In this document: positions 42,971-51,808 of the stretch, in pieces
Layout: every line of letters starts with the position of its first letter
Position numbering within the stretch: position 1 is the stretch's first letter
Program-made: the position numbers and the translations under genes
Notes under the pieces: model-generated
Told to the model about the DNA's origin: nothing
The model's input: the letters and a program-made list of their open reading frames with translations, nothing else
The model's database searches: none
Assembly: GCF_017873395.1 (NCBI RefSeq)
Contig: NZ_JAGGKC010000002.1
Span: forward strand, 62,001 to 126,000
DNA: 64,000 nucleotides
From: Youngiibacter multivorans
GTDB lineage: Bacteria > Bacillota > Clostridia > Clostridiales > Clostridiaceae
Direction: 5' to 3'

Positions 42971-43240
42971 TTGGAATCCAGGATCTCAGTCATCAGCATC
43001 ATCGTAGAGGATACAGAAAAGTCCGCGGAGGTCAACGAGCTTCTCCATGAGTTCGGAAGCTTCATTGTGGGCAGGATGGGAATACCCTACAAGGAGCGAG
43101 GAGTATCCATAATCTGCGTAGTCCTTGACGCTCCCGGAGACATAACCAGCTCCCTTTCCGGAAAGCTGGGTATGATCAGAGGAGTCAGCACAAAGACAAT
43201 AGTTGCAAAGCAAAACAGGAAAGAGGAGGCAATCAAATGA
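42971..43240 (+). CDS. TM1266-family putative iron-only hydrogenase system regulator
   Basis: Small ferredoxin-fold (ACT/NikR C-terminal-like) protein of 89 residues. The pattern SVISIIVEDTEKSAEVNELL, FGSFIVGRMGIPYKERGVSI and LSGKLGMIRGVSTKTIV matches the TM1266 family, named because it clusters with [FeFe]-hydrogenase maturation genes. The start is TTG, seven bases after GGAGG. It overlaps the ABC binding-protein gene (ATGA). No hydrogenase or HydEFG gene is adjacent here, so a link to the transporter rather than to hydrogenase is possible. Confidence 0.8.
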   Translation: MESRISVISIIVEDTEKSAEVNELLHEFGSFIVGRMGIPYKERGVSIICVVLDAPGDITSSLSGKLGMIRGVSTKTIVAKQNRKEEAIK

Positions 43241-44256
43241 AAAAGGTCATTTCAGTAATAGTATCATTACTTATAGCAGGTGCCGCATTCTCAGGATGTC
43301 AGGCGAAGCCAGCAACACCTACCGCAACTTCTGCTCCATCGGTGACAACACCGTCCAAAGCTGAAGCAGTGGAGATAAGGATCGGAGGTCTCAAGGGCCC
43401 TACATCCATGGGAATGGTTGAGCTGATGGAATCTGACGAAAAGGGAACATCTGAAAACAACTATACCTTTACGATAGCGGGCTCAGCGGATGAGCTTACA
43501 CCAAAGCTTGTACAGGGAGAGCTTGACATAGCAGCAGTTCCTGCAAACCTTGCGTCTGTGCTCTACAACAACACCAAGAAATCTGTAAGCCTCCTGGCGG
43601 TAAACACCCTTGGAGTCGTTTATATAGTCGAGACCGGAAACGAGATACAGACCCTGTCTGACCTGAAGGGCAAGACAATCTATGCCACAGGAAAAGGCTC
43701 GACTCCTGAGTACAATCTCAGGTACCTCCTCAAGGAAAACGGACTTGATCCGGACAAGGACATAACCATAGAGTGGAAGACAGAGCCTACTGAAGTGGTT
43801 GCCCTTCTCTCGGGCGAAAAGGGAGGCATAGCAATGATGCCTCAGCCTTACGTAACAGTAGCGCAAGGTTCAGTGAATAACCTGAGGATAGCAGTAGATC
43901 TCACCGAAAGCTGGGATAAGCTGAAGAATGGAAGCACCCTTATTACCGGAGTCCTTATTGTCAGGAACGAATTTGCAGAAAAGCATCCTGAAGAGCTTGC
44001 GGCATTCCTTGCCGAGTACAAAAAATCCACTGAGTACGTGAACGCGAATCTAAAGGAAGCATCACTTCTTGTTGAGAAATACGGGATAGTCAAGGCAGCA
44101 GTTGCAGAAAAAGCCATCCCCTACTGCCATATCACATACATGGACGGGGCAGGGATGAAGTCTGCAATGGAAGGCTATCTTGCTGTACTCTTCGAGCAGA
44201 ATCCGAAATCGGTAGGCGGAGCCCTTCCAGGCGCTGACTTCTATTATGAAAAATAG
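43237..44256 (+). CDS. NMT1/THI5-like ABC substrate-binding lipoprotein
   Basis: Binding protein of 339 residues with lipobox FSGC near residue 20. The mature protein starts IRIGGLKGPTSMGMVELM, then has ELDIAAVPANLASVLYNN, the loop pattern of NitT/TauT/NMT1-like proteins. The substrate is unknown. Overlaps TM1266 at its start by four bases and the permease gene by 11 at its end. Confidence 0.87.
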   Translation: MKKVISVIVSLLIAGAAFSGCQAKPATPTATSAPSVTTPSKAEAVEIRIGGLKGPTSMGMVELMESDEKGTSENNYTFTIAGSADELTPKLVQGELDIAAVPANLASVLYNNTKKSVSLLAVNTLGVVYIVETGNEIQTLSDLKGKTIYATGKGSTPEYNLRYLLKENGLDPDKDITIEWKTEPTEVVALLSGEKGGIAMMPQPYVTVAQGSVNNLRIAVDLTESWDKLKNGSTLITGVLIVRNEFAEKHPEELAAFLAEYKKSTEYVNANLKEASLLVEKYGIVKAAVAEKAIPYCHITYMDGAGMKSAMEGYLAVLFEQNPKSVGGALPGADFYYEK

Positions 44257-44998
44257 GGAAGGCTACGAGAAAATCCTGGCAGTAGCCTTTGCCCTTCTTG
44301 TCTGGCAGCTGTCAGCCATGGCCATCGGAAAGAGCATTCTGCTCGTCACGCCATTTGAGGTATTGGTAAGGCTTTCTGAGCTGATAGTAACCAGGGATTT
44401 CCTTTCTTCTGTCATGTTCTCCTTCGTAAGGATTGTATCAGGATATCTTTTGGCTCTCATTGCAGGAAGTGCTTTTGCCGCAATTGCTGGAAGACACCAT
44501 ATGGCCGAGGTTCTCCTCTGGCCGTTCATGACAGCCATTAAGTCAGTGCCTGTGGCTTCATTCATAATCCTTTGCCTCATTTGGCTTAGCTCAGGCAGCC
44601 TCGGTATCTTCATCTCATTTCTAATGGTGCTGCCGATTGTATACACCAACATGCTGCACGGACTTAAAAGCACAGACACCAGGATGCTTGAGATGGCCAA
44701 GCTTTTCAATGTAACAAAGCTAAGGAAACTTAAATACATATATCTTCCTCAGCTCAAGCCCTATATCGTCTCTGCCTGCAGCGTATCCATAGGTCTGTCC
44801 TGGAAGGCAGGTATAGCAGCTGAGGTAATCGGGATACCAGCCGGGTCAATAGGTGAAAGGCTTTATGAGGCAAAGATCTACCTTGACTCAGCAGACCTCT
44901 TCGCATGGACAGCAGTGATCGTAGCAATAAGCGTCTTATTCGAGAAGCTGTTCCTTCACCTTATCAGGAAAGCCTATCAAAGACTGGAGAGGACGTAG
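44246..44998 (+). CDS. NitT/TauT-type ABC permease
   Basis: Permease of 250 residues with about six membrane helices. The coupling loop is visible as LEMAKLFNVTKLRKLKYIYLPQL, and SIGLSWKAGIAAEVIG is the family's C-terminal motif. It overlaps the binding-protein gene by 11 bases and is followed by the ATPase gene after one base. Confidence 0.9.
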   Translation: MKNREGYEKILAVAFALLVWQLSAMAIGKSILLVTPFEVLVRLSELIVTRDFLSSVMFSFVRIVSGYLLALIAGSAFAAIAGRHHMAEVLLWPFMTAIKSVPVASFIILCLIWLSSGSLGIFISFLMVLPIVYTNMLHGLKSTDTRMLEMAKLFNVTKLRKLKYIYLPQLKPYIVSACSVSIGLSWKAGIAAEVIGIPAGSIGERLYEAKIYLDSADLFAWTAVIVAISVLFEKLFLHLIRKAYQRLERT

Positions 44999-44999
44999 A

Positions 45000-45578
45000 A
45001 TGGATATCAGCGTATCAGGAATAAAAAAGAGCTTCGGCGAAAAGATAGTCCTTGATGGCTTCAGCGGCACCTTCAGGGAAACCCATCTGACCTGCATAAT
45101 GGGCCCCTCAGGTTGCGGCAAAACCACCCTTCTCAATATCCTCATGGGAATTGAACTTCAGGACGAAGGGGCAATTTCGGGAATGCCGAAGAAACCGGGA
45201 GCTGTCTTCCAGGAGGACAGGCTTTGCGAAAGCTTCAATGCCATCTCAAATGTAAGGATGGTATGTGCCAAAGGCATGAAGGACTCATTCATTGCCTCAC
45301 ATCTTGAAAGCATTGGCATAAGTGACCTAAGCCAGCCAGTCAGGGAATTCAGTGGTGGAATGAAAAGAAGAGTCGCAATAGTAAGGGCAATATTGTCTGA
45401 CAGCGACATTCTCTTTCTCGACGAACCCTTCAAGGGACTCGACGACGACACTAAGAACCTCGTAATGGACTATGTGGTTGAAAACACGAGAAACCGGACG
45501 GTCGTACTCGTGACCCACAGCCTTGATGAGGTCAAAGCCCTGGATTGCGACATGATTCTCATGGGTGAAAAGGAATAA
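45000..45578 (+). CDS. NitT/TauT-type ABC ATPase, short
   Basis: ATP-binding subunit of 192 residues with Walker A GPSGCGKTT, signature FSGGMKRRVAIVRAI, Walker B ILFLDEPFKGLD and switch VTHSLDEV (Ser where the family often has Asp). Shorter than usual because the C-terminal end is trimmed. Last gene of the leader-TM1266-binding protein-permease-ATPase operon, with a strong terminator after it. Confidence 0.9.
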   Translation: MDISVSGIKKSFGEKIVLDGFSGTFRETHLTCIMGPSGCGKTTLLNILMGIELQDEGAISGMPKKPGAVFQEDRLCESFNAISNVRMVCAKGMKDSFIASHLESIGISDLSQPVREFSGGMKRRVAIVRAILSDSDILFLDEPFKGLDDDTKNLVMDYVVENTRNRTVVLVTHSLDEVKALDCDMILMGEKE

Positions 45579-45585
45579 TGACACA

Positions 45586-45632
45586 AAAATCAAAGGGAAT
45601 GGATGCTTGATGCACCCATTCCCTTTGATTTT
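45586..45632 (+). terminator. Terminator of the TM1266/ABC operon
   Basis: A 17-base perfect stem (45586-45602 with 45616-45632) with a T-rich tail. Confidence 0.94.
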
Positions 45633-45679
45633 TGGTTCTTTAAGTTTGCCATCTGCAAGGATATGCATGACTTTTTCTT

Positions 45680-45838
45680 CTAGTAATCCTCCCCGTGGAT
45701 GAACTCCCTTTCAGCCAACGGGTTAGGTATGAATGCGTACGGCCTCATCATCTCATTGTCCTCATGGTCAGTGATGTGGCAGTGCCATACGTATACGCCT
45801 TTCCCGGCATTTGGCTCATACAACAATCTTTCTCGAAA
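45680..45838 (-). pseudogene. C-terminal remnant of a multicopper oxidase
   Basis: On the minus strand an open frame ending at TAG (45682-45680) encodes ERLLYEPNAGKG, then VYVWHCHITDHEDNEMMRPY, then about 20 more residues. The HCHxxxHxxxxM pattern is the C-terminal copper-binding signature (type 1 and trinuclear ligands) of multicopper oxidases. Nothing of the other 400 or so residues is present: upstream is the terminator of the small exported gene, and an in-frame stop appears within about 20 codons. It is therefore a deletion relic, unusual in an otherwise anaerobic gene set. Confidence 0.78.
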
Positions 45839-45845
45839 AATTAAA

Positions 45846-45871
45846 AGCGGAGACTCACTTGAATCTCCGCT
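45846..45871 (-). terminator. Terminator of the small exported protein gene
   Basis: Stem AGCGGAGA (45846-45853) with TCTCCGCT (45864-45871); on the minus strand it is followed by TTTAATTTTT. Confidence 0.8.
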
Positions 45872-45889
45872 ATCTTTTCTGCAATATTT

Positions 45890-46096
45890 CTAGTGTGGTG
45901 AGTGCCTCATAAGGAATACGTGGGAAGCAATGCCGTTCCCATCCTCAATATTACCCCATGCGGTATGCAATCCCTTTGCAGCATTTTCACTGACATTTCC
46001 AAGGCTTTGCTCAGGAACCTTAGGATGGGCAAGAACTGTTACTGTACCCAGCTGCAACATAAGGGCCAACATTATTACTGATGCTATCTTTTTCAT
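45890..46096 (-). CDS. Small exported protein, unknown
   Basis: Protein of 68 residues with a clear signal peptide (MKKIASVIMLALMLQLG to LAH) and a 45-residue mature part rich in His, Asn and Gly (ASHVFLMRHSPH at the end). The AGGAG site eight bases before the ATG and the terminator after the stop support a real gene. I do not recognise a family. It is next to the multicopper oxidase remnant, so it may be a leftover partner, for example a metal-binding peptide; this is speculative. Confidence 0.6.
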   Translation of the reverse strand: MKKIASVIMLALMLQLGTVTVLAHPKVPEQSLGNVSENAAKGLHTAWGNIEDGNGIASHVFLMRHSPH

Positions 46097-46486
46097 TTAT
46101 ATTTCTCCTCTTCTGTTTTCAAATACAACATGTTACTTTCAAAAGGTTCATGCAAATATAGCTTGCAGGCAATCGTCTCCATTATTGCTAAAGAACGCAA
46201 TAGGAATGACGATTCATGCATACATTATTCTCCAATGACTACCGGGTACCAATACGCTGCTCCATGCAATAGCAACCAAATTGTATTGTTTTTCAAGTTT
46301 GATCTCAGGCGATTCCGAATCAATGGATTGTTATTTTTTGTTTATGTCTCTATTATAAGCATCACCATTTAAATGTCAAAATATTTCGCCTATTTTCCCT
46401 GTTAACATTTTGTAACCGTTATTCACATTTTTCACAATTACTATAAAAGGCATTGACGAATTTTATGTCGTCAATGCCCCTCATTT
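46097..46486. other. Gene-free stretch with terminator at its right end
   Basis: A 390-base A/T-rich stretch. At its right end a perfect 11-base stem (46449-46459 with 46468-46478) is placed to terminate the VWA gene, which ends at 46487 on the minus strand. No other structure or gene is supported in the rest. Confidence 0.6.
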
Positions 46487-48214
46487 TCATATCATGTTAG
46501 CCAGCTCATTCTGCAGGAGTACACCGACCACATCCGCGAACTTATCCGGTGAACTTATACGAGCAAAATTATGACCGTATATTTTCTTTGCAGCCTCCAC
46601 ATTCCTGTCCTGGCCGGTAAATACTCCAATCACAGCTATGCCGCTTTGGATCCCCTTCCTTACCTCCCTGGCTGCATCCTCGACACCTGCAGGTCCAGCA
46701 TATTCTTTCCTTCCTGGCAGCCTTCCTGAAATGCTCATACCGTGCATATCGTTAGGGTCACCGTCGGTAAGGACTATGAGTATCCTGTTCTGGAATCTTC
46801 CTTCGCCCGCAAGGTGCAGGGCTGTCCTTATTGCGAGGCCGTCCCTGTTGAAGCCTGCCACGGTATAGTCGAAGATTGCCTTATTCCTTCTGGAATCGTC
46901 ATAGTCACGGTAAACGCTCAGAACAAGGAAATCCCTGACGCTGCAGAAGGAAAATACCCTGACAGGAATTCCGCAGCGTGTCAGGCTCTCAGCTATGATG
47001 TAGCCCTGTGCAGCAATCGACTCCTGCCTGCTCATCTGTGAGGCTGACCCATCCAGCATGATATCCACACACAGGTCCATTGTCTTTTCATGCAGAGTCC
47101 TTACAAAGACCTTATCGTCGTTAAGGTAGACATTCCTCCACACCTTTTCAATCACTAGGCTTCCGCTTTCCGACTTCAGCTTAGTTGCTTCCATGCTAGT
47201 CAGCATCGTGTTCCTGATCCTTCTCTCAAGCTTTGAGATAAGATTCGAATTTCTCGCATGGCTTTCATCATAATGCTTCAGGTTGCTTTCCCTTTGCCTG
47301 GTCCTGGCTTTCCTAACCTGGGATGATTCCTCATTTTCGATGAATTCCCCTCTTGTCAGGTGAAGATGGCAGTTGCTGTGGCTGCCAGTGCACAGCATTC
47401 CTTCAAGAGTCCTTGTCTTGTCGCCCTCAATGAGAGGCTCCCCGAAATGGCTTCTTATGTACTCCCTCTGGTCCTGCTCCCATTTGTTTCTTATCTTAAG
47501 CAGCTGAAGTGTAACTCCGCTTTTTGTCTCATCCACTCCGAACTGAATTTCTCCGTTATACTCGGCAGTTCCGATATTCAGTCTCTTCAGGAAAGGCACT
47601 CCCTGAGAAAGCCTTCTTCTGCCTCCCAGATGTACAAGCTCCCTGCCCCGCTTTGCCCGCTTGGGCTTGATGTTATTCTCATCAAGAGGGAGGAATTCGA
47701 AATAGCCTTCAAGTATACGGTTCATCCTTCCTACTATCGCATCGGTATCCATTGAAGCATCAAACTCAAGCTCGCTTAGTATCTTCAGTGCAAGAGGAGA
47801 AGCTTCCACATTAAGTCCAAGAGCTTTCCTGTAATGGGCGATCTCAATCTCATCAACCTCATCATAAGGGTCCTTGCCCTCCCATTTTCCAAGGGTCTTT
47901 GTGGCATAGGCTTCTCTCAGGGAGACAATTGCAGGCCTTTCCTCAAACCCCTTGTGGTAGGTTCCGTTCTCTATCCCGATCCACATCAGGTTCCGAAATA
48001 TAACAGCGCTCCTGTCACCCTCCAGAGTCTTGAAGAATTCAATGATCTTCTCGAACTCATAGTACCTGTGTGCAGCACCGATCACCTGGTTCCAGTAGAT
48101 ATCTGCCTTGCCCCGCTCATCATAAGCCCTCATCTCGGGCTTGAATGCATAATTGCCAGCTGCTGTCCATATTATGTTCGATGCCCTTGTCTTTTCGCTT
48201 CCCCTGTCTTCCAT
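46487..48214 (-). CDS. VWA-domain protein of a MoxR/VWA pair (CobT/NorD-like)
   Basis: Protein of 575 residues. The N-terminal 300 or so residues are helical and charged; the C-terminal von Willebrand A domain (about 380-575) keeps the metal-ion-dependent adhesion site as DGSAS and TDGDPND. ATG at 48214 follows AAGGAG by five bases; a GTG at 48220 overlaps the MoxR stop. Paired MoxR ATPases and VWA proteins act as chaperones that insert metals or activate enzymes, as in NorQ/NorD, CbbQ/CbbO and CobS/CobT. The client is not encoded next to it. Confidence 0.85.
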   Translation of the reverse strand: MEDRGSEKTRASNIIWTAAGNYAFKPEMRAYDERGKADIYWNQVIGAAHRYYEFEKIIEFFKTLEGDRSAVIFRNLMWIGIENGTYHKGFEERPAIVSLREAYATKTLGKWEGKDPYDEVDEIEIAHYRKALGLNVEASPLALKILSELEFDASMDTDAIVGRMNRILEGYFEFLPLDENNIKPKRAKRGRELVHLGGRRRLSQGVPFLKRLNIGTAEYNGEIQFGVDETKSGVTLQLLKIRNKWEQDQREYIRSHFGEPLIEGDKTRTLEGMLCTGSHSNCHLHLTRGEFIENEESSQVRKARTRQRESNLKHYDESHARNSNLISKLERRIRNTMLTSMEATKLKSESGSLVIEKVWRNVYLNDDKVFVRTLHEKTMDLCVDIMLDGSASQMSRQESIAAQGYIIAESLTRCGIPVRVFSFCSVRDFLVLSVYRDYDDSRRNKAIFDYTVAGFNRDGLAIRTALHLAGEGRFQNRILIVLTDGDPNDMHGMSISGRLPGRKEYAGPAGVEDAAREVRKGIQSGIAVIGVFTGQDRNVEAAKKIYGHNFARISSPDKFADVVGVLLQNELANMI

Positions 48215-48216
48215 GG

Positions 48217-49131
48217 TCACTCCTTGAATATGTCATGCCTTTCCAGCTTTCCTGGAATCCTCAGGCGTATGACATCTTCCACCAGAGTCCGCTCAAAGTC
48301 ATCGAAGGACTTGTTCACGATTCCCATCCTCAGCGCCCTGTTGGCCTCAAGCCCCTTTTCCATGAGATGTATCGATGAGAGAAGCCCCCTTAAGTCCACT
48401 GACTTTGTTGAAATCTCAGAATTGCCGCTCTTCTTTTGAAGGTCGTTGAAAAGGCCTGTGAACTGCTCCAGATATCTGTCCCTTATGCCAGGAAACTCCC
48501 TCTTCAGAAGCTTCCTTAGGTTCTCATCTGAAATGCCGGGCATGTCAATTACCATGAACCTTGATGCAAGTGCTTCATTCAGCTCTCTTGTACCTGCATA
48601 GCCATAGTTCATCGTAGCAATGAATCTGGTAGATCCGTCCAGATGATTCTTGTCATACCCCGGCACATCGATTATCCTTCTGAAGTCCAGAGTTGCATGG
48701 AGGACAGCTACTGAATCATTTTTAGCCATATTGATCTCGTCAAGTATGCCGAAGCCTCCATAACATGCACAGTTGAGTATGGGTCCGTGCCTCATTACCA
48801 CCTCGCCGTTCCTGAAGGTATCAGTTCCAATAAGTGATGATGAGTCTGTGTTGACATGGAAGGAGATGTCCCAGCTTGGCCTTCCGAAGGCTGCAGCCAG
48901 ATTTTCAGCAAGCACATTCTTGCCAGTCGCCTTAGGCCCTGTAAGCAATAGGTTTTCTCCACAGAGGAGCGCTACAATAGCCTCCTCCCAAACCGATGTA
49001 CCATAGTAATGGAACTTTGGTCTGGGAATCCTGTATATGACTTCTTTGTCCACCCTATAGAATTCCCTGAATCTTACAAGCTCTTCCACAAGGCTCTCCC
49101 TGATACCCTCTTCCCTGAGAAAATCAAGCAT
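48217..49131 (-). CDS. MoxR-type AAA+ ATPase
   Basis: ATPase of 304 residues of the MoxR/CbbQ/NorQ group. Walker A reads GPKATGKN (Asn in place of the usual Thr/Ser), Walker B GFGILDEIN, sensor 1 RFIATMN, and the arginine-finger region LASRFMVIDMPG. Its stop codon lies just ahead of the VWA gene start, so the two are coupled. It should drive remodelling of a client enzyme together with the VWA partner. Confidence 0.88.
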   Translation of the reverse strand: MLDFLREEGIRESLVEELVRFREFYRVDKEVIYRIPRPKFHYYGTSVWEEAIVALLCGENLLLTGPKATGKNVLAENLAAAFGRPSWDISFHVNTDSSSLIGTDTFRNGEVVMRHGPILNCACYGGFGILDEINMAKNDSVAVLHATLDFRRIIDVPGYDKNHLDGSTRFIATMNYGYAGTRELNEALASRFMVIDMPGISDENLRKLLKREFPGIRDRYLEQFTGLFNDLQKKSGNSEISTKSVDLRGLLSSIHLMEKGLEANRALRMGIVNKSFDDFERTLVEDVIRLRIPGKLERHDIFKE

Positions 49132-49347
49132 CCTACAGCCCTCCCCTTATTACTAAAGAATATCACCTAATATAATATCTGACATATTCCGTATTCAATT
49201 TCATCTTACTACTTCAAATGTATAAGTCAAACTAAATATAGAAGAATAACGGCATCCATTGAGTTATGCCCAAGGATGCCTATAAGTTTTAAATTCAATT
49301 TCCACTTCTCTCGCTTTGAACTATGCCAAACCTGAATCCTTCTATCT

Positions 49348-49698
49348 TCAGCATTCTCCATGGTGCATATGCTCATGGCATATCGATCCTGTGGATACCA
49401 GCTCACCTCTTAGGTAGCTTTCCGCAGCAAATCTTGAGTCTCCTCTGGCACCGGTCACAACCTCGATTTCCTTCTCATTGAAAAGCCTGACTGCACTTCC
49501 ACCCATCCCACCGGATATAATGACCTCTGCTCCCATCTCCTTCAGATATACAGGCAAAAAACCAGTTGTGTGTCCTGGGTTTTGTACCCTTTCATGCCTC
49601 ACGATGCTTCCGATCTCCTCGGTGTAGATATCAAAGGCTTCGCAGTGTCCGAAATGCTCTGTTACAAGGCCTCCATCGCATGCTACCGCTATCTTCAT
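49348..49698 (-). CDS. NifX/NifB-C-type dinitrogenase cofactor-binding domain protein
   Basis: Protein of 116 residues with the ribonuclease-H-like fold of the NifX/NafY/VnfX family: MKIAVACDG, TEHFGHCEAFDIY and VIISGGMGGSAVRLF. The His/Cys-rich tail (ICHEHMHHGEC) could hold metal. Members outside nitrogen fixers are often next to Mrp ATPases, as here, and are thought to carry iron-sulfur or other metal clusters. It overlaps the Mrp stop by four bases (ATGA). Confidence 0.88.
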   Translation of the reverse strand: MKIAVACDGGLVTEHFGHCEAFDIYTEEIGSIVRHERVQNPGHTTGFLPVYLKEMGAEVIISGGMGGSAVRLFNEKEIEVVTGARGDSRFAAESYLRGELVSTGSICHEHMHHGEC

Positions 49699-50546
49699 GA
49701 TGACGCTCTTTCTGTCACACTATCGAAGTCAAGCATGTCAGTGAGCTTTTCGATATCCTTAGCTGTGTAACGTTCCATTTCTCCTCGGTCGCAGGTCCTT
49801 GCCAGTTCAGGATCGATAGGAAGCCTTGCTATCCTGCTGATGCCGTGAGCTGCTGCCACCTCTTCCAGATGGCTGTCCCCGAAGATCATATGCCTCTTGT
49901 CGCATTCATCGCACTCGAAATACGACATGTTCTCCACTATACCAAGTACAGGTATGTTCATGGTCCTTGCCATGTTCACAGCCTTTGCCACTATCATCGA
50001 AACCAGCTCCTGTGGAGATGTCACAATAATGATTCCGTCCACTGCGATTGACTGGAAAACGGTCAATGGCACGTCCCCTGTTCCAGGAGGCATGTCGATG
50101 AACATGTAGTCAACGTCACCCCAGACCACATCTTTCCAGAACTGCCTGACTGCATTCGCGATAACAGGACCTCTCCATATTATTGGGTCAGTTTCGTTCT
50201 CAAGAAGAAGATTGGCTGACATTATCCCGATACCTGTGACAGATTTCATCGGATAAATCCCCTGCTGGTCCATGTGAGCCCTTCCCGTCAGGCCGAATGC
50301 TTTGGGAATTGACGGACCCGTCATGTCGGCATCAAGTATTGCAGTCTCAAACCCTTCCCTGTTCATTGCCACAGCAAGCATGGAAGTAACAAGGCTCTTC
50401 CCTACTCCACCCTTTCCGCTCACTACAGCGATAACCTTGCCAATCCTGCTGAATTCATTCGCATCCACTATAAGTGACTGCTTTTCAGTCCTGTCTCCAC
50501 ATTCCTCTTCGCAGCCGCTGCAGTTTCCATTACATCCTTCGCTCAT
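49695..50546 (-). CDS. Mrp/NBP35-type iron-sulfur carrier ATPase
   Basis: ATPase of 283 residues. The N-terminal Cys cluster CNGNCSGCEEEC resembles that of NBP35-type carriers; deviant Walker A VVSGKGGVGKS is near residue 40, Walker B region YMFIDMPPGTGD, and a CxxC near the C-terminus (YFECDECDK) is the bridging cluster site. It loads or moves Fe-S clusters. AAGGAG precedes the ATG. Confidence 0.93.
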   Translation of the reverse strand: MSEGCNGNCSGCEEECGDRTEKQSLIVDANEFSRIGKVIAVVSGKGGVGKSLVTSMLAVAMNREGFETAILDADMTGPSIPKAFGLTGRAHMDQQGIYPMKSVTGIGIMSANLLLENETDPIIWRGPVIANAVRQFWKDVVWGDVDYMFIDMPPGTGDVPLTVFQSIAVDGIIIVTSPQELVSMIVAKAVNMARTMNIPVLGIVENMSYFECDECDKRHMIFGDSHLEEVAAAHGISRIARLPIDPELARTCDRGEMERYTAKDIEKLTDMLDFDSVTERASS

Positions 50547-50562
50547 TTTCCGCTCCTTAGCT

Positions 50563-51387
50563 TCATATTTCTATCGTTTTTCCGGCAGCGAGATAATCCA
50601 GCTTGCCGTCCATTGTTTCCTTCAGCCTTCCATAGGCCTCAAGGCCAGTGCAGTGGCAGGTATAATACATTGGTCCAGATTCCTTCAGGTACCTTCCGAT
50701 TTCATCGACGATTTCATCACTTTCGCTGGTTCCCCTCGATTTGTTGTACAGATGGAAGCCTCCTATTACCGCCTCAAGGAGTATGTTGCCTTCAACTGCA
50801 ATCTCCTCGATTATGTTGACTATCCCCCTGTGGGCACAGCCTGCGAAAAGTATCCCTTTCCCATCCTCAGTTACCAGCATGTTCTGCTCATGTGCGAAAT
50901 CGTCATGAACCATTTCACCTGAGTGAATCATGTACAGGTCCTGATTTCCTGAAGGAGTGAGCGTGTCTCCCTTTATTCCGGAAAACAGCTCAATTCCATC
51001 ATCCACGACATGGTAGTCCTCTACCAGAACGATACGTCCTGTATCAAGCAGTCTCTTGTCCAGGCCAATGTATTTCCTCGTGCCATCGGGCTTTACAGCC
51101 CAATGCTCCTCGAAAGAGCGCCTATTTACGAATGCCTTTGCCTTGCTGTTAAGCTCGAAGAACCTATTTATTCCGCCACCGTGGTCGTAGTGTCCATGGG
51201 ATAAGACAAGGAAATCCACATCAGCGATATTAACTCCAAGCTTTTCTGCATTAAGATCAAAAGTACCTGATTCTCCCGTATCGAATAGTATCCGTCTTGA
51301 ACCTGTCTCGATATATAGGCTTAGTCCGTGCTCGCTTCTGAATTCTTCTGAAACTGATTCGTTGTCCATCAGTACCTTTATGACCAT
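50563..51387 (-). CDS. MBL-fold metallo-hydrolase
   Basis: Metallo-beta-lactamase fold protein of 274 residues. The metal motif LSHGHYDHGGG (HxHxDH) is near residue 60; further His ligands are in FAGCAHRGIVNI and TCHCTG. Such proteins associated with Mrp/NifX clusters are annotated in relatives as 7,8-dihydropterin-6-yl-methyl-4-(beta-D-ribofuranosyl)aminobenzene 5'-phosphate synthase-like. The actual substrate is unknown. GGGGGAAG precedes the ATG. Confidence 0.88.
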   Translation of the reverse strand: MVIKVLMDNESVSEEFRSEHGLSLYIETGSRRILFDTGESGTFDLNAEKLGVNIADVDFLVLSHGHYDHGGGINRFFELNSKAKAFVNRRSFEEHWAVKPDGTRKYIGLDKRLLDTGRIVLVEDYHVVDDGIELFSGIKGDTLTPSGNQDLYMIHSGEMVHDDFAHEQNMLVTEDGKGILFAGCAHRGIVNIIEEIAVEGNILLEAVIGGFHLYNKSRGTSESDEIVDEIGRYLKESGPMYYTCHCTGLEAYGRLKETMDGKLDYLAAGKTIEI

Positions 51388-51442
51388 AAAAGCTTCCCCC
51401 TTAATCAGTCCTTTCGGACTCCTATCCTTTTTCCCTGAAGAT

Positions 51443-51808
51443 CTACTTTACCGGATGATGCACTTCACTTCTATGCTTTCTGCAGCAGCCTCTGTCATCA
51501 AGCCTCTCAGTTTCATCGTAGAGCCGATACTCTCCACCCTCGATCCTCATGACCTTCCCGTTCACAATGACATCTGCCAGCTTTTTCCTTGCATCGTTAT
51601 ATATCTTCTGGACCGTAGTCCTTGCCACGTTCATCTTGACTGCACATTCCTCCTGCATCATTCCTTCAAGGTCAATGAGCCTGATCGTCTCGTATTCATC
51701 CACTGTCATCACTACAGACTCCAATAGCATAGCCCTCTGGCCCATGGGTCCGAACACCTGGCTATCCGGAAGGCAGCATACCTTCCTCCACTTCATTGGT
51801 CTTGGCAC
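51443..51808 (-). CDS. DUF134-family putative DNA-binding protein
   Basis: Protein of 121 residues that matches DUF134: MTVDEYETIRLIDLEGMMQE and the helix-turn-helix-like MNVARTTVQKIYNDARKKL are typical. It starts with GTG at 51808 after GAGGTGA. C-terminal Cys-Cys-Arg-Lys-His (DDRGCCRKH) and an early CC are possible metal contacts. It leads the MBL/Mrp/NifX group and probably regulates it in response to metal or redox state. Confidence 0.85.
   Translation of the reverse strand: MPRPMKWRKVCCLPDSQVFGPMGQRAMLLESVVMTVDEYETIRLIDLEGMMQEECAVKMNVARTTVQKIYNDARKKLADVIVNGKVMRIEGGEYRLYDETERLDDRGCCRKHRSEVHHPVK

Noticed and set aside
46097..46448. Small genes in the A/T-rich gap
   Set aside because: Short frames present have no ribosome site or family-like sequence.
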